Shown here: positions 14,915 through 22,943 of the stretch, in pieces
How the letters are laid out: each line of letters starts with the position of its first letter
Position numbering within the stretch: the first letter of the stretch is position 1
Source: SIG607 sp036307305
GTDB taxonomy: Bacteria > Bacillota > Clostridia > Oscillospirales > Acutalibacteraceae
NCBI GenBank assembly: GCA_036307305.1
Contig: JAXJXV010000007.1
Span: 1 to 64,000 of the forward strand
Reading direction: 5' to 3'
Length of the DNA stretch: 64,000 bases
Program-made: the position numbers and the translations under genes
Notes under the pieces: model-generated
The model's input: the letters and a program-made list of their open reading frames with translations, nothing else
Told to the model about the DNA's origin: nothing
Database searches by the model: none

Positions 14915-17242
14915 TTAGCAACCCATAGTTGTAGATTTAAGGTCAAGACGGGTAATAATATCCTGCTGAATTTCGGGAGACAAATCAAGGAAGTTTACGA
15001 ATGTTCCGTGTATACGCATAATGTAAACACCGCTTGGAGCGTACTTCTTGGGATTAGCGAGTACCTTTCTTAAAATCTCCGGCGTGGTTACGTTAACGTA
15101 GAGATAGAAAGGAGACACGCCCTCTTTAAGCTCGTTAAAGAACAGAGGCTTAATAACATTATTGTAGAACTGAACACCCTTGACACCAAGGTCGTCACCG
15201 CTGAAGAATTTGGGGTCAATGCCAAGGTGAGAAGCATAACCGCCGCAGAATTTTTCAAAAGGAAGCTTCATATTTGAAAGCATTCTGAACCCAAGACCGT
15301 TAGAAGCTTCTCCATAAAGCGGGTCAACGCCGTAGCCCAGCATATCGCGACTGAGTCTGCCGTCGGGTGTTGCGCCTACCCAGTATCCGTATGTAAGGTG
15401 GGTAGAGGGACTTGCAAAGTCAGGCCTGAAGGGATTGCCGATGTAATTCTTTTTGCTGCGGAGCATATCGCTTACCTTAATAGCGATTTTTCTTGCTTCG
15501 TTATCAACCTCTTCAATGTTGTTACCGAATTTTGAGCAGGAAAGGAGGAATTTTCTTAAATCCTCATAGCCCTCGAAATTAGCCTTTATAGCCTTAACAA
15601 GCGTTTCCTTGTCAGCTACGTTTTCCTTTATCATCGTGTCAATAGCGATAAAGGAGTCGGCAAGTACGGTAAGACCGTGAACAAGACAGCCACTTCCGTT
15701 ATACTTTGTGCCTTGAACCTTAGTGTCGCGCATATCGGCGCCTGTTTCTAAACCGCCCATAAAGCAACTTAAGAAAGGTACTTTAAGCTCAGAAAGAGCA
15801 GTGGAAACACCGTTAGCAGCGGATACCATTTCGTCCATAACCTTATTAAGCACATTATAGAATACTTCACGGATATTTTCAAGGGTGAAATCCTCTGTAT
15901 CCATAAGTTTTTCACCCGTAATAGCGGATACACCGCCTGTAAGTACCATTTCAAGTACCTTGGGAAGATTTAACCAGCTGTTAGTGGTGTTGCCGTTATC
16001 CTTGCCCATAATAAGAGGCTCCTGACAGCCTGCGACACTGTAATCAGGGATATCCTCTTTAGCAATACCCGTGCTGTTTAAAATCTCGAAAATAGCATCG
16101 TCGTTAAAAAGAGAGGGGGTAAGCACACCTGCTGAGAAGAAGAAGCGTCCCATTTCCTCATAAAGCTTTTCGGGAGTGTTTTTGTGAAGCTTTACGGAAA
16201 GAATAGGCTGTGGCAGGTTCATATCAAAATAAGCATCCATAATAGCATAGCTCATTATGCTTGTTAAATCGTTGCCTTCGTTATCTCTGCCGCTTATAAG
16301 TACGTTCTGAGAAATAGCCCAGCTTCTGTCACCAACGTTATAGAATACGAGGAAGTGACGGAAAAGCTCTGCGGCTTCTTCACGGCTGAGTTCGTTTCTG
16401 TAAGGCTCGAAAATTCTGTCGGCGTTACCGATAGAGAAAGCGTATGGATTAGGTGCCTGTTCAAGACACATAATTTCCCACAAAAGCAGATAAAGCTGTA
16501 AAGCCTCGTAAAGATTGGTTGCGGGACCGCCGTTTATATTGTTAAGGCTCTTCTCTAAGAATTCAAGCTGTTCTTTTCTCTTGGCAGAACAGGTTTTCTT
16601 TTGCTGGGCAATAATGTCAAGATATCTTCCTATAAGTATTTTAACGCCTGAAAGAGCTATAGCTGCGGCGGTATAAAATTCGCCGTCCTTACTTTTTGCA
16701 TCTTTAATAAGAGCGTCGATACCGTATTTAAGAGCGCCTCTGAAATCGGGGATTACGTGACCCGTAACCTGCTCTACAAAGAAAATAACCTCTTTGGTGT
16801 AGTTTTCGGCTTTACCGTAGGTGTCGTTAAGCATTTCAACCATCTTTGTTTTGGCGGTAAAGGAACGCACCTCGTCGATTCTTTCCTTTGTGAATTCCTC
16901 GTTTGGCTCAATATCGTTATAGATAGCCATAGGGTCGCAGTAGCCTGAGAAACCCTCTACTGTGAAGGAAGGATTGATAAGCGCGTAGCTTCTTGCAAAA
17001 GCATCTCTCTGAGCGCCGACGAAGATTGCATTGTCGCTGATAAAGAGAGGAAGCTCTTTAAGAACCTCGCATAAAAGATAAGCCTTTTTTACCTCGGCAG
17101 GATACTGGGCATATTTGCCGTCTGCCTTCATTTCGGTTTCTTTAGCAATAAACCAACCGTCAAGACGCTTGATTTCACGCTCTTCTTTATAAAGAGCCTT
17201 TGCCATTGCGGTAAGCTCACCGTTTTTAAAAATTCCGTACAT
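14915..17242 (-). CDS. Glycyl radical enzyme of unassigned function
   Basis: This 775-aa member of the pyruvate formate-lyase superfamily has the thiyl cysteine in V-A-G-C-Q-E-P (Cys406). The C-x-E arrangement is that of dehydratases, lyases and decarboxylases and not the C-C pair of pyruvate formate-lyase. The C-terminal radical loop reads R-I-H-G-T-F with the radical glycine at 746; the usual form is R-V-S/A-G-Y/F, so both neighbours are atypical. Other family landmarks are G-H-V-I-P-D-F and N-L-P-K-V-L-E. The gene follows its activase by 14 bases with an AAAGGAGG site and precedes a GH32 gene. The substrate cannot be named; a sugar-derived diol or related compound is only a guess from the neighbour. 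Confidence 0.88.
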   Translation of the reverse strand: MYGIFKNGELTAMAKALYKEEREIKRLDGWFIAKETEMKADGKYAQYPAEVKKAYLLCEVLKELPLFISDNAIFVGAQRDAFARSYALINPSFTVEGFSGYCDPMAIYNDIEPNEEFTKERIDEVRSFTAKTKMVEMLNDTYGKAENYTKEVIFFVEQVTGHVIPDFRGALKYGIDALIKDAKSKDGEFYTAAAIALSGVKILIGRYLDIIAQQKKTCSAKRKEQLEFLEKSLNNINGGPATNLYEALQLYLLLWEIMCLEQAPNPYAFSIGNADRIFEPYRNELSREEAAELFRHFLVFYNVGDRSWAISQNVLISGRDNEGNDLTSIMSYAIMDAYFDMNLPQPILSVKLHKNTPEKLYEEMGRFFFSAGVLTPSLFNDDAIFEILNSTGIAKEDIPDYSVAGCQEPLIMGKDNGNTTNSWLNLPKVLEMVLTGGVSAITGEKLMDTEDFTLENIREVFYNVLNKVMDEMVSAANGVSTALSELKVPFLSCFMGGLETGADMRDTKVQGTKYNGSGCLVHGLTVLADSFIAIDTMIKENVADKETLVKAIKANFEGYEDLRKFLLSCSKFGNNIEEVDNEARKIAIKVSDMLRSKKNYIGNPFRPDFASPSTHLTYGYWVGATPDGRLSRDMLGYGVDPLYGEASNGLGFRMLSNMKLPFEKFCGGYASHLGIDPKFFSGDDLGVKGVQFYNNVIKPLFFNELKEGVSPFYLYVNVTTPEILRKVLANPKKYAPSGVYIMRIHGTFVNFLDLSPEIQQDIITRLDLKSTTMGC

Positions 17243-17256
17243 TGTAATGACCTCCT

Positions 17257-17958
17257 TTAAGTCGTAACGGTTTTCAGACCGTAGTGTTTGAATGTTTCTG
17301 TGTAATTTTTAAGTATATCGGCGGTAATAAAACCGTTCTTTACCTTATATTCCGTTTTCCATTTTTCTTTTCCATATTCGTGATAGGAAAGAAATTCAAA
17401 AACCGTGTTTTCTGTGTTGAACTTGGAAAAATATTCTGCAAAGGCCTGAGGGCAGTCTGCATTTACCCCATTAATAAGAGGGATTCTAATATGCTGCTGT
17501 CTGCCTGTTTTGCAGTTGTTTTCAAAGTTTCTCTTTATATTTTCGTTTCCCACTCCCGTAAACTTCTTTAAAATTTCACTGTCTACGTGTTTAAAGTCCA
17601 TAATCAGATAATCAATAAAGGGGAGAAGCTCATTAAGACGGGGGGAGGTTCCGTTGGTTTCTATAGCCGTATGTATATTTTCCTTTTTTAGTTTTTTAAG
17701 CAGCTCCAAAAGCTCGTTGGTCTGCAAGGTTGCCTCGCCGCCTGTAAAGGTCACGCCGCCACCTGAAAAAAACATTGGCTTACAGCTTATACATTCTTTT
17801 AAAAGCTGGTCTGACGAGTAATCCTTTCCTGCATCCCTCTCCATTCCGTCGGGATTAGAGCACCAGATACAGCGCATATTACAGCCCGAAAGATGATAAA
17901 CGAGGCGGTTGCCCGGTCCGTCCTGTCCAAAGTTAAAGCCTTTTCCGAAAATTTTCAT
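17257..17958 (-). CDS. Glycyl radical enzyme activase (radical SAM)
   Basis: This 233-aa protein is expected to install the glycyl radical on the adjacent enzyme using S-adenosylmethionine and a [4Fe-4S] cluster. The cluster motif C-x3-C-x2-C is at residues 26-33 (C-N-M-R-C-I-W-C), and the SAM-binding G-G-G-V-T-F-T-G-G-E-A is near residue 70. The segment between them is short and lacks the two-ferredoxin-cluster insertion of many dehydratase activases, so it is built like PFL-activase. It is the first gene of a leftward operon, divergent from the AraC regulator, with about 60 bases to that promoter. Confidence 0.92.
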   Translation of the reverse strand: MKIFGKGFNFGQDGPGNRLVYHLSGCNMRCIWCSNPDGMERDAGKDYSSDQLLKECISCKPMFFSGGGVTFTGGEATLQTNELLELLKKLKKENIHTAIETNGTSPRLNELLPFIDYLIMDFKHVDSEILKKFTGVGNENIKRNFENNCKTGRQQHIRIPLINGVNADCPQAFAEYFSKFNTENTVFEFLSYHEYGKEKWKTEYKVKNGFITADILKNYTETFKHYGLKTVTT

Positions 17959-18016
17959 ATTATCACATCTTACTATTTGATATTTTAATAATAATTTAAA
18001 GGATTAAAAATTTGAA

Positions 18017-18045
18017 TTGACAAATAAGAAAATAAAATGTAAAAT
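18017..18045 (+). promoter_or_regulatory. Promoter of the AraC-type regulator
   Basis: TTGACA (18017-18022) and TAAAAT (18040-18045) are separated by 17 bases. A reading frame that starts at this same TTG is therefore not a translation start. The 118-bp divergent region 17959-18076 must also hold the activase promoter and any AraC site. Confidence 0.75.
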
Positions 18046-18076
18046 AAGTCAAAACATAAATTGCGCGGAGAAGGAA

Positions 18077-18874
18077 ATGAAAACTGTATTCAACACCACA
18101 AGACGTCACAACGTTACCGAGGCTAATATTAATTACTATGCAACGCCTTTTATTCATCCAAAACGCAAAATGGCTGAGTACGATTTTATATATATGCTCA
18201 AGGGTAAATGGAAAATCGGACAAAATGATGAAGAATATGAGCTGACAGAGGACACGTTGCTTATACTTTCAGCAAATAACACCCATTACGGTGTAGAACC
18301 CTGTTCCCCTGATTCCAAAACCATGTATTTTCATCTCTCCTACGAGGAAGAAAACAATAATGAAAACGACCAGCTTTGTGAGGTTGAAAGTCTTACCTAC
18401 GCTTCTCATAACAGAAATATAAAAAAATATTTCTATGAAATCGTGAATGCCAAGCTTTGCGGCAACCATAAAAAAGCAAACATATTTTTCGATTTGCTTA
18501 TGTATGAAATTGATGAAGCGGGACATCAGCCGCCCTCTGTTCAGATAGGTGAGCAGATTAAGAATATAATACACAAAAATCCTGAAAGATTTTTGTCAAA
18601 TAAGGAACTTGCACAGAAAACACACGTGTCGGTAAAAACTGCTGAAAATAAATTTAAAACTCTTTTTGGTGTAACCATTCATCAGTACACTTTAAAGTTT
18701 AAGGTGGAACAGGCAATAGCTTATTTCAAAAATTTTCCTGAGATGTCAATCAAAGAAGTAGCGTATAATCTCGGCTTTTATGACGAGTACCATTTCAGTA
18801 AGCAGTTCAAAAAGGTGACAGGCTTTTCACCTAATAAATACAGAAAAGAAATACTGATAAAAAATAAAGAATGA
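18077..18874 (+). CDS. AraC-family transcriptional regulator
   Basis: This 265-aa protein has an N-terminal cupin-like sensing domain (roughly 20-130; an A-E-Y-D-F-I-Y-M-L-K-G-K-W strand run) and a C-terminal AraC double helix-turn-helix (about 170-262). The latter contains K-E-V-A-Y-N-L-G-F-Y-D-E-Y-H-F-S-K-Q-F-K-K-V-T-G-F-S-P. ATG 18077 is chosen because GGAG lies 6 bases upstream and the promoter lies before it. It is divergent from the activase-glycyl radical enzyme-GH32 operon and is its likely activator, by the usual layout of this family. Confidence 0.88.
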   Translation: MKTVFNTTRRHNVTEANINYYATPFIHPKRKMAEYDFIYMLKGKWKIGQNDEEYELTEDTLLILSANNTHYGVEPCSPDSKTMYFHLSYEEENNNENDQLCEVESLTYASHNRNIKKYFYEIVNAKLCGNHKKANIFFDLLMYEIDEAGHQPPSVQIGEQIKNIIHKNPERFLSNKELAQKTHVSVKTAENKFKTLFGVTIHQYTLKFKVEQAIAYFKNFPEMSIKEVAYNLGFYDEYHFSKQFKKVTGFSPNKYRKEILIKNKE

Positions 18875-18898
18875 GCTTTGTTTAAAGGCTCATTCTTT
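18866..18898. terminator. Bidirectional terminator overlapping the 3' ends of the AraC and dnaC-like genes
   Basis: The arms AAAGAATGAGC and GCTCATTCTTT (18866-18876 and 18888-18898) form a perfect stem. It covers the stop codons of both convergent genes. Confidence 0.75.
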
Positions 18899-19837
18899 GT
18901 TTTCTATTTTTTTCAGTAAGCGTATATCGTTTCCTACAAAGGTTTTCATACAATACTCACCTATAAAGCGGGAGGTTATTCTTGCTGTGTATCGGCTTTC
19001 AAGCTCGTCTATATTAAGATTGGTATTTATTATTGTGGGTTTACCCTTTAACAGTCGGGTGTTGATGATATCGTAAATAAGGGACTGTACGAAGTTGGTT
19101 ATGAATTCTGTTCCAAGGTCGTCAATAACGAGCAGGTCTGCTTCAAGCAGTCTGTTACGCTTTTCATTTTCACCACTATAGGAAAAATGCTCTTTCTCGG
19201 CTTCGGAAAAAAGATTTTGTGCAGAGCCGTAAACCACGTTGTAGCCTTTGCTTACAACCTCTCTGACAATAGATAAAGAAATATGGGTTTTACCAAGTCC
19301 GCTTTTGCCCATAAAAAGAATGTTTCCTGAGCTTTCGGAAAAATCGTCTGCGTATTTTTTTGCAAAGGAAAAAATATTGCTCATTTTATCCTTGGCTTCA
19401 TCAGGGTAGTATTTAAGGACAAAGGACTGAAAACTGCTTTTGCTCAGCGGCATAGCCTTTTCCATTTCGCTTAGCGCGATTTCTTTAGCAATAGATTTAA
19501 TGCAGTCGCAGATTTTTGCCCCGTTATAGCCTGTGTCACCGCAGACCTGACAGAAAATTTGCTTGGGCTTTACTCCCGCTTTATCTAAAAGCGTCTTTTT
19601 TTCATCGGACAGACTGTCGCTTTTTTTCTTTAACAGAGCTATTCTGTCGGTATCCCCCTGAAGCGCCGCCATCATAAGTATAGCGCCGATGTTTGAAAGC
19701 TCATGGTTGATTTCTTCAATACGCGGCTCAGAAGAAATTGCGTTTTCTAAAGCTTTGTTATATAAAAAGTCGGCTTTTTTTATTGCCTTTTCTTTTATTT
19801 CAAAGGCTTTTTTTATGTTATCAGATGAAATAGCCAC
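18890..19837 (-). CDS. DnaC/DnaI-type helicase loader (AAA+ ATPase)
   Basis: This 315-aa protein is expected to load the replicative helicase at the origin and at restarted forks. It has an N-terminal zinc-type segment (C-Q-V-C-G-D-T-G-Y ... C-D-C near residue 100), a Walker A motif G-K-S-G-L-G-K-T-H and a Walker B L-L-V-I-D-D-L-G-T-E. The start is a GTG after GAGGAGG. It lies one base downstream of the DnaD-domain gene, so the two primosome proteins are co-expressed. Confidence 0.93.
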   Translation of the reverse strand: MAISSDNIKKAFEIKEKAIKKADFLYNKALENAISSEPRIEEINHELSNIGAILMMAALQGDTDRIALLKKKSDSLSDEKKTLLDKAGVKPKQIFCQVCGDTGYNGAKICDCIKSIAKEIALSEMEKAMPLSKSSFQSFVLKYYPDEAKDKMSNIFSFAKKYADDFSESSGNILFMGKSGLGKTHISLSIVREVVSKGYNVVYGSAQNLFSEAEKEHFSYSGENEKRNRLLEADLLVIDDLGTEFITNFVQSLIYDIINTRLLKGKPTIINTNLNIDELESRYTARITSRFIGEYCMKTFVGNDIRLLKKIENKE

Positions 19838-19838
19838 A

Positions 19839-20756
19839 CTAATCCTCCTCTAAAAGCTTTTTAATAAGATTCTTGTCGTATGCCGCAAAGCTGTTTTCCG
19901 TTTTCTTTTCGGGTTTTGTGTTTTCTTTTATATCGTCAACGGTCTTAACCCCGTCCTTATACCACTTTTCAATAATTTTTTTGATGTACGGAAAAGAAAA
20001 ATTACTGGTGGTGTCTACGCATATCTCGTACGCTTTTTCTAAAATTTTGCGGTCGTACTTGTACTGCTCTATCCACAATACCGAAAGCTCCGTCTCTTTT
20101 TTTGTTGGCTTTCTGTCCTTTATACCAAAGGCAGAAAAAACGATGTTCACGCACTGCTTTTCCTTTAAAAGAGAAGCCATTTTTTCTTCTGCGTCGGATA
20201 TGGTTTCTACACCGCCGTCAATCCATTCTATTGCGGTTTTTTCAATAAAACGGGTACTGAGCTTTTGCTCTCTCATAGCATATTGAAGCAGCATAAGTAT
20301 TACCGAAACGTCCATACCCTCATCACTGTAAAGCCAGGCTAAAGTGCTTGACTCGTTCTGCCTTAAAGGTCTTGCGAAAAGGGATTGCGCTTCACGAAGC
20401 AAAAACTGAAGCTTAGTATCATTACTTCCAAGTCGGGCGATTTCTTCTCTTGTAGGTTTATTGCTTTGCATACGGGCAGATTTATTTTCGTTATTAACAG
20501 ATGTTTTTTGATTTGCAGTCTGCCTTTTAAGAATTCCCGTACTGCACCAATAACCGATTGCATCGGTCACCTGATTCTCGTCTGTACCAAGAGCTTCTGA
20601 AATAGCAGTAGCATCAAGTTCCTCACTGCTGTGTCTGAAAATATATAAAAGCACCTTTAACTGAACATCAGAGACAAGCTTTATGTGTTTGTCAACCGCA
20701 TCGGCGGGGAAAGAAAAGGTGTTTGCAAACACCTCAGTATTAATAATGCTGTTCAT
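19839..20756 (-). CDS. DnaD/DnaB-domain replication initiation protein
   Basis: This 305-aa primosome protein has an N-terminal winged-helix region followed by two DnaD/DnaB_2-like domains (one around residues 120-195, a second ending in W-Y-K-D-G-V-K-T near 270). It acts with the helicase loader encoded next to it. ATG 20756 is chosen because GGAGAG lies 4-9 bases upstream; the upstream TTG at 20768 is part of that site. Confidence 0.9.
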   Translation of the reverse strand: MNSIINTEVFANTFSFPADAVDKHIKLVSDVQLKVLLYIFRHSSEELDATAISEALGTDENQVTDAIGYWCSTGILKRQTANQKTSVNNENKSARMQSNKPTREEIARLGSNDTKLQFLLREAQSLFARPLRQNESSTLAWLYSDEGMDVSVILMLLQYAMREQKLSTRFIEKTAIEWIDGGVETISDAEEKMASLLKEKQCVNIVFSAFGIKDRKPTKKETELSVLWIEQYKYDRKILEKAYEICVDTTSNFSFPYIKKIIEKWYKDGVKTVDDIKENTKPEKKTENSFAAYDKNLIKKLLEED

Positions 20757-20809
20757 AAAACTCTCCAAAAATTACTTGATTTTTTTATTTTCTATATTAT
20801 AATATACTA

Positions 20810-20838
20810 AGTATAGCACACAAACCTCGGTTTGACAA
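20810..20838 (-). promoter_or_regulatory. Promoter of the dnaD-dnaC operon
   Basis: On the minus strand a TTGTCA (20833-20838) and a TATACT (20810-20815) are 17 bases apart. A plus-strand TATAAT at 20798-20803 with a TTGATT 16 bases upstream may drive galE, so the two promoters share this intergenic region. Confidence 0.65.
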
Positions 20839-20862
20839 TTATTATTTGGAGATGATTTTTAA

Positions 20863-21876
20863 ATGGCAGTATTAGTAACAGGCGGCGCAGGTTATATTGG
20901 TTCTCATACCTGTATAGAAATGATGGCTGCAGGGTACGAAGTGGTTGTAGTTGATAACCTTGACAACAGTAATGAAGAATCTTTGAGAAGAGTTGCGGAA
21001 ATTACTGGAAAAAAGGTTAAATTCTATAAGGAAGACGTAAGAAATAAAAAGGCTTTAAGAAAGATTTTTAAGAAGAATAAAATAGAAGCAGTTATTCATT
21101 TTGCAGGTCTTAAGGCAGTTGGCGAATCGGTTGCAAAGCCTGTAGAATATTATGATAACAACCTTATCAGCACTCTTGTACTTCTTGAGGTTATGCGTGA
21201 GTTTGACGTTAAGAAAATCGTATTTTCCTCCTCTGCTACCGTTTACGGCGTAGCAAAGGAAATGCCCCTTAAGGAAGGTATGCCTCTCGGCGCAATTAAT
21301 CCTTACGGCAGAACAAAATTATTTATCGAAGAAATGCTCCGCGACCTTTATGTTAGTGATAACAGCTGGTGCATTGCGCTTCTGCGTTACTTTAACCCAA
21401 TCGGCGCTCACGAAAGCGGAAAAATAGGTGAGGACCCCAAGGGTATCCCCAATAACCTTATGCCATATATTTCTCAGGTTGCTGTCGGCAGACTTGAGAA
21501 GCTTAACGTTTTCGGTGACGATTATAATACCGTTGACGGAACGGGTGTAAGAGATTACATACACGTAGTTGACCTTGCTAAAGGCCACGTTGCCGCTGTT
21601 AACTGGGCGCTTAATAATCAGTCCTGCGAAGCCTTTAACCTGGGTACAGGTAACGGCGTATCCGTGCTTCAGCTTAAAGATGCTTTCGGTAAAGCTGCAG
21701 AAATGGAAATTCCCTTCGTTATTGCTCCGCGCCGCCCAGGTGACCCTGATGAAGTTTATGCCGATGCTTCTAAAGCAAAGGAAATTTTAGGCTGGGAAGC
21801 TAAGTACGATATTGAAAGAATGTGTATTGATACTTGGCGTTGGCAGAAAAATAACCCTAACGGATACAGAGATTAA
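20863..21876 (+). CDS. galE: UDP-glucose 4-epimerase
   Basis: This 337-aa short-chain dehydrogenase-type enzyme interconverts UDP-glucose and UDP-galactose. The NAD-binding motif G-G-A-G-Y-I-G-S-H is at residues 7-15 and the catalytic Y-x3-K is Y-G-R-T-K near residue 148, with S-S-S-A-T-V-Y before it. Length and ends are standard. It feeds galactose catabolism and surface polysaccharide synthesis. It is monocistronic: a terminator and a tRNA gene follow. Confidence 0.97.
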   Translation: MAVLVTGGAGYIGSHTCIEMMAAGYEVVVVDNLDNSNEESLRRVAEITGKKVKFYKEDVRNKKALRKIFKKNKIEAVIHFAGLKAVGESVAKPVEYYDNNLISTLVLLEVMREFDVKKIVFSSSATVYGVAKEMPLKEGMPLGAINPYGRTKLFIEEMLRDLYVSDNSWCIALLRYFNPIGAHESGKIGEDPKGIPNNLMPYISQVAVGRLEKLNVFGDDYNTVDGTGVRDYIHVVDLAKGHVAAVNWALNNQSCEAFNLGTGNGVSVLQLKDAFGKAAEMEIPFVIAPRRPGDPDEVYADASKAKEILGWEAKYDIERMCIDTWRWQKNNPNGYRD

Positions 21877-21879
21877 AAA

Positions 21880-21907
21880 TTCGCCCACATTACGTGGGCG
21901 AAAAAAT
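21880..21907 (+). terminator. Intrinsic terminator after galE
   Basis: The arms TTCGCCCAC and GTGGGCGAA have a 5-base loop and are followed by A-rich sequence; the stem is perfect and sits directly after the galE stop. The trailing T run is missing on the plus strand, so it is less typical. Confidence 0.6.
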
Positions 21908-21909
21908 AT

Positions 21910-21986
21910 GCGCCCATAGCTCAGCTGGATAGAGCGTCCGCCTCCTAAGCGGAAGGTCGGGGATTCGAATTCCTTTGGGCGCGCCA
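21910..21986 (+). tRNA. tRNA-Arg(CCT)
   Basis: A full cloverleaf can be drawn: acceptor arms GCGCCCA and TGGGCGC, D-arm with AGCTCAGCTGGATAGAGC, anticodon loop CTCCTAA giving anticodon CCT (reads AGG, arginine), T-arm with GGATTCGAATTCC, discriminator G and an encoded CCA end. Confidence 0.95.
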
Positions 21987-22020
21987 AAAAAGGACGAAGC
22001 AATCGCTTCGTCCTTTTTTA
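21987..22020 (+). terminator. Terminator after tRNA-Arg
   Basis: The stem GGACGAAGC/GCTTCGTCC has an AATC loop and six flanking A and T bases on the two sides. Confidence 0.9.
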
Positions 22021-22021
22021 T

Positions 22022-22185
22022 CCAAGCCGTAGGCTTAGCATATCATCAAGGTCGGCATGCCGACCTTGTATTTTATCACGCGCCAGCGTGCATCTTTCCT
22101 GCGGCTTGATGATATACAACACTTTGTATTGATGATATGTAATTCCTTCAGAATTGATGATATACAAGACTTCGCCTTGATTTAT
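22022..22185. repeat. Array of small hairpins separated by TTGATGATAT
   Basis: The 10-mer TTGATGATAT occurs at 22106, 22129 and 22154, and inverted at 22040-22049. Between and beside the copies are short hairpins of unrelated sequence: AAGCC/GGCTT (22024-22036), a 20-bp perfect palindrome (22048-22067), CACGC/GCGTG (22077-22090), ATACAA/TTGTAT (22114-22129), AATTC/GAATT (22141-22155) and CAAG/CTTG (22165-22179). The region between the tRNA terminator and the next promoter has no gene. Similar units are at 33908-33932 and 36609-36662. Confidence 0.65.
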
Positions 22186-22196
22186 AAATTTTACAC

Positions 22197-22225
22197 TTTA
22201 CTTTCAAATAGAGAAGCGTTATAAT
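22197..22225 (+). promoter_or_regulatory. Promoter of the SGNH hydrolase gene
   Basis: TTTACT (22197-22202) and TATAAT (22220-22225) have a 17-base spacer. The -10 overlaps an ATG at 22224, which argues that this ATG is not the translation start. Confidence 0.65.
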
Positions 22226-22250
22226 GAAGAAAAAACTTGAGGTGATGGAA

Positions 22251-22907
22251 ATGGAACTTAAGGGTGCAAAAATCAATTTTTTGGGTGACAGCATAACGGA
22301 AGGCTCAGGGTCAAGCTGTACCGAGAAACGCTATACCAATCTCATAGCACAAAAAACAGGGGCTGTTTGTAATAATTACGGCATTGGCGGTACAAGAATT
22401 GCAGAGCAGTTAAAACCGTCCGACAACCCTATTATTGATAAAACTTTTGGGTCAAGAGTTTGTGAAATGGAGACTGATGCTGACTGTATAATTGTTTTCG
22501 GCGGCACCAATGATTTCGGCCATGGGGACGCTCCCTTAGGCAGTATGGAGGACCGCACTACAAAAACCTTTTACGGAGCGTTACATTCCCTTTGCATTTC
22601 TCTTATTGAAAAATATCCAACTGCTAAAATAGGTATCCTTACGCCTTTTCACAGATGCAATGAAGATAATCTGAGAGGCGACGGTAGTAAGGAATTTGAC
22701 GCTGCTCCTCTTAAGACATACGTGGAAATTATTCGTGAGGTTGCTGAGTATTATTCGTTACCTGTCCTCGATTTGTTTAAGTGTAGCGGACTTCAGCCAA
22801 AAATTCCCATAATTAAAGAAATGTATATGCCCGACGGACTTCATCCAAACGACAGAGGTTATGAGCTTTTAGCCGATAAAATAATCAAATTTATTGAAAC
22901 GTTATAA
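22251..22907 (+). CDS. SGNH/GDSL-type hydrolase
   Basis: This 218-aa cytoplasmic esterase or lipase-like hydrolase has no signal peptide. The SGNH blocks are visible: G-D-S-I-T-E-G with the nucleophile serine near residue 13, a G-x-x-N equivalent, G-G-T-N-D-F-G near residue 85, and the catalytic pair D-G-L-H-P-N-D near residue 200. The substrate cannot be told from the sequence. ATG 22251 is chosen because GAGGTG lies 6 bases before it and a promoter lies upstream. Confidence 0.88.
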   Translation: MELKGAKINFLGDSITEGSGSSCTEKRYTNLIAQKTGAVCNNYGIGGTRIAEQLKPSDNPIIDKTFGSRVCEMETDADCIIVFGGTNDFGHGDAPLGSMEDRTTKTFYGALHSLCISLIEKYPTAKIGILTPFHRCNEDNLRGDGSKEFDAAPLKTYVEIIREVAEYYSLPVLDLFKCSGLQPKIPIIKEMYMPDGLHPNDRGYELLADKIIKFIETL

Positions 22908-22910
22908 TAA

Positions 22911-22941
22911 AAAGGTTGTACGAATCTCGTACAACCTTTTT
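22911..22941. terminator. Bidirectional terminator between the SGNH and alpha/beta hydrolase genes
   Basis: The arms AAAGGTTGTACGA and TCGTACAACCTTT form a perfect stem with an ATC loop, flanked by A and T runs. It serves both convergent genes. Confidence 0.85.
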
Positions 22942-22943
22942 TG

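Noticed and set aside
14915..17242. Annotation as pyruvate formate-lyase
   Set aside because: The active site has a single cysteine in G-C-Q-E-P and lacks the Cys-Cys pair of true pyruvate formate-lyase.
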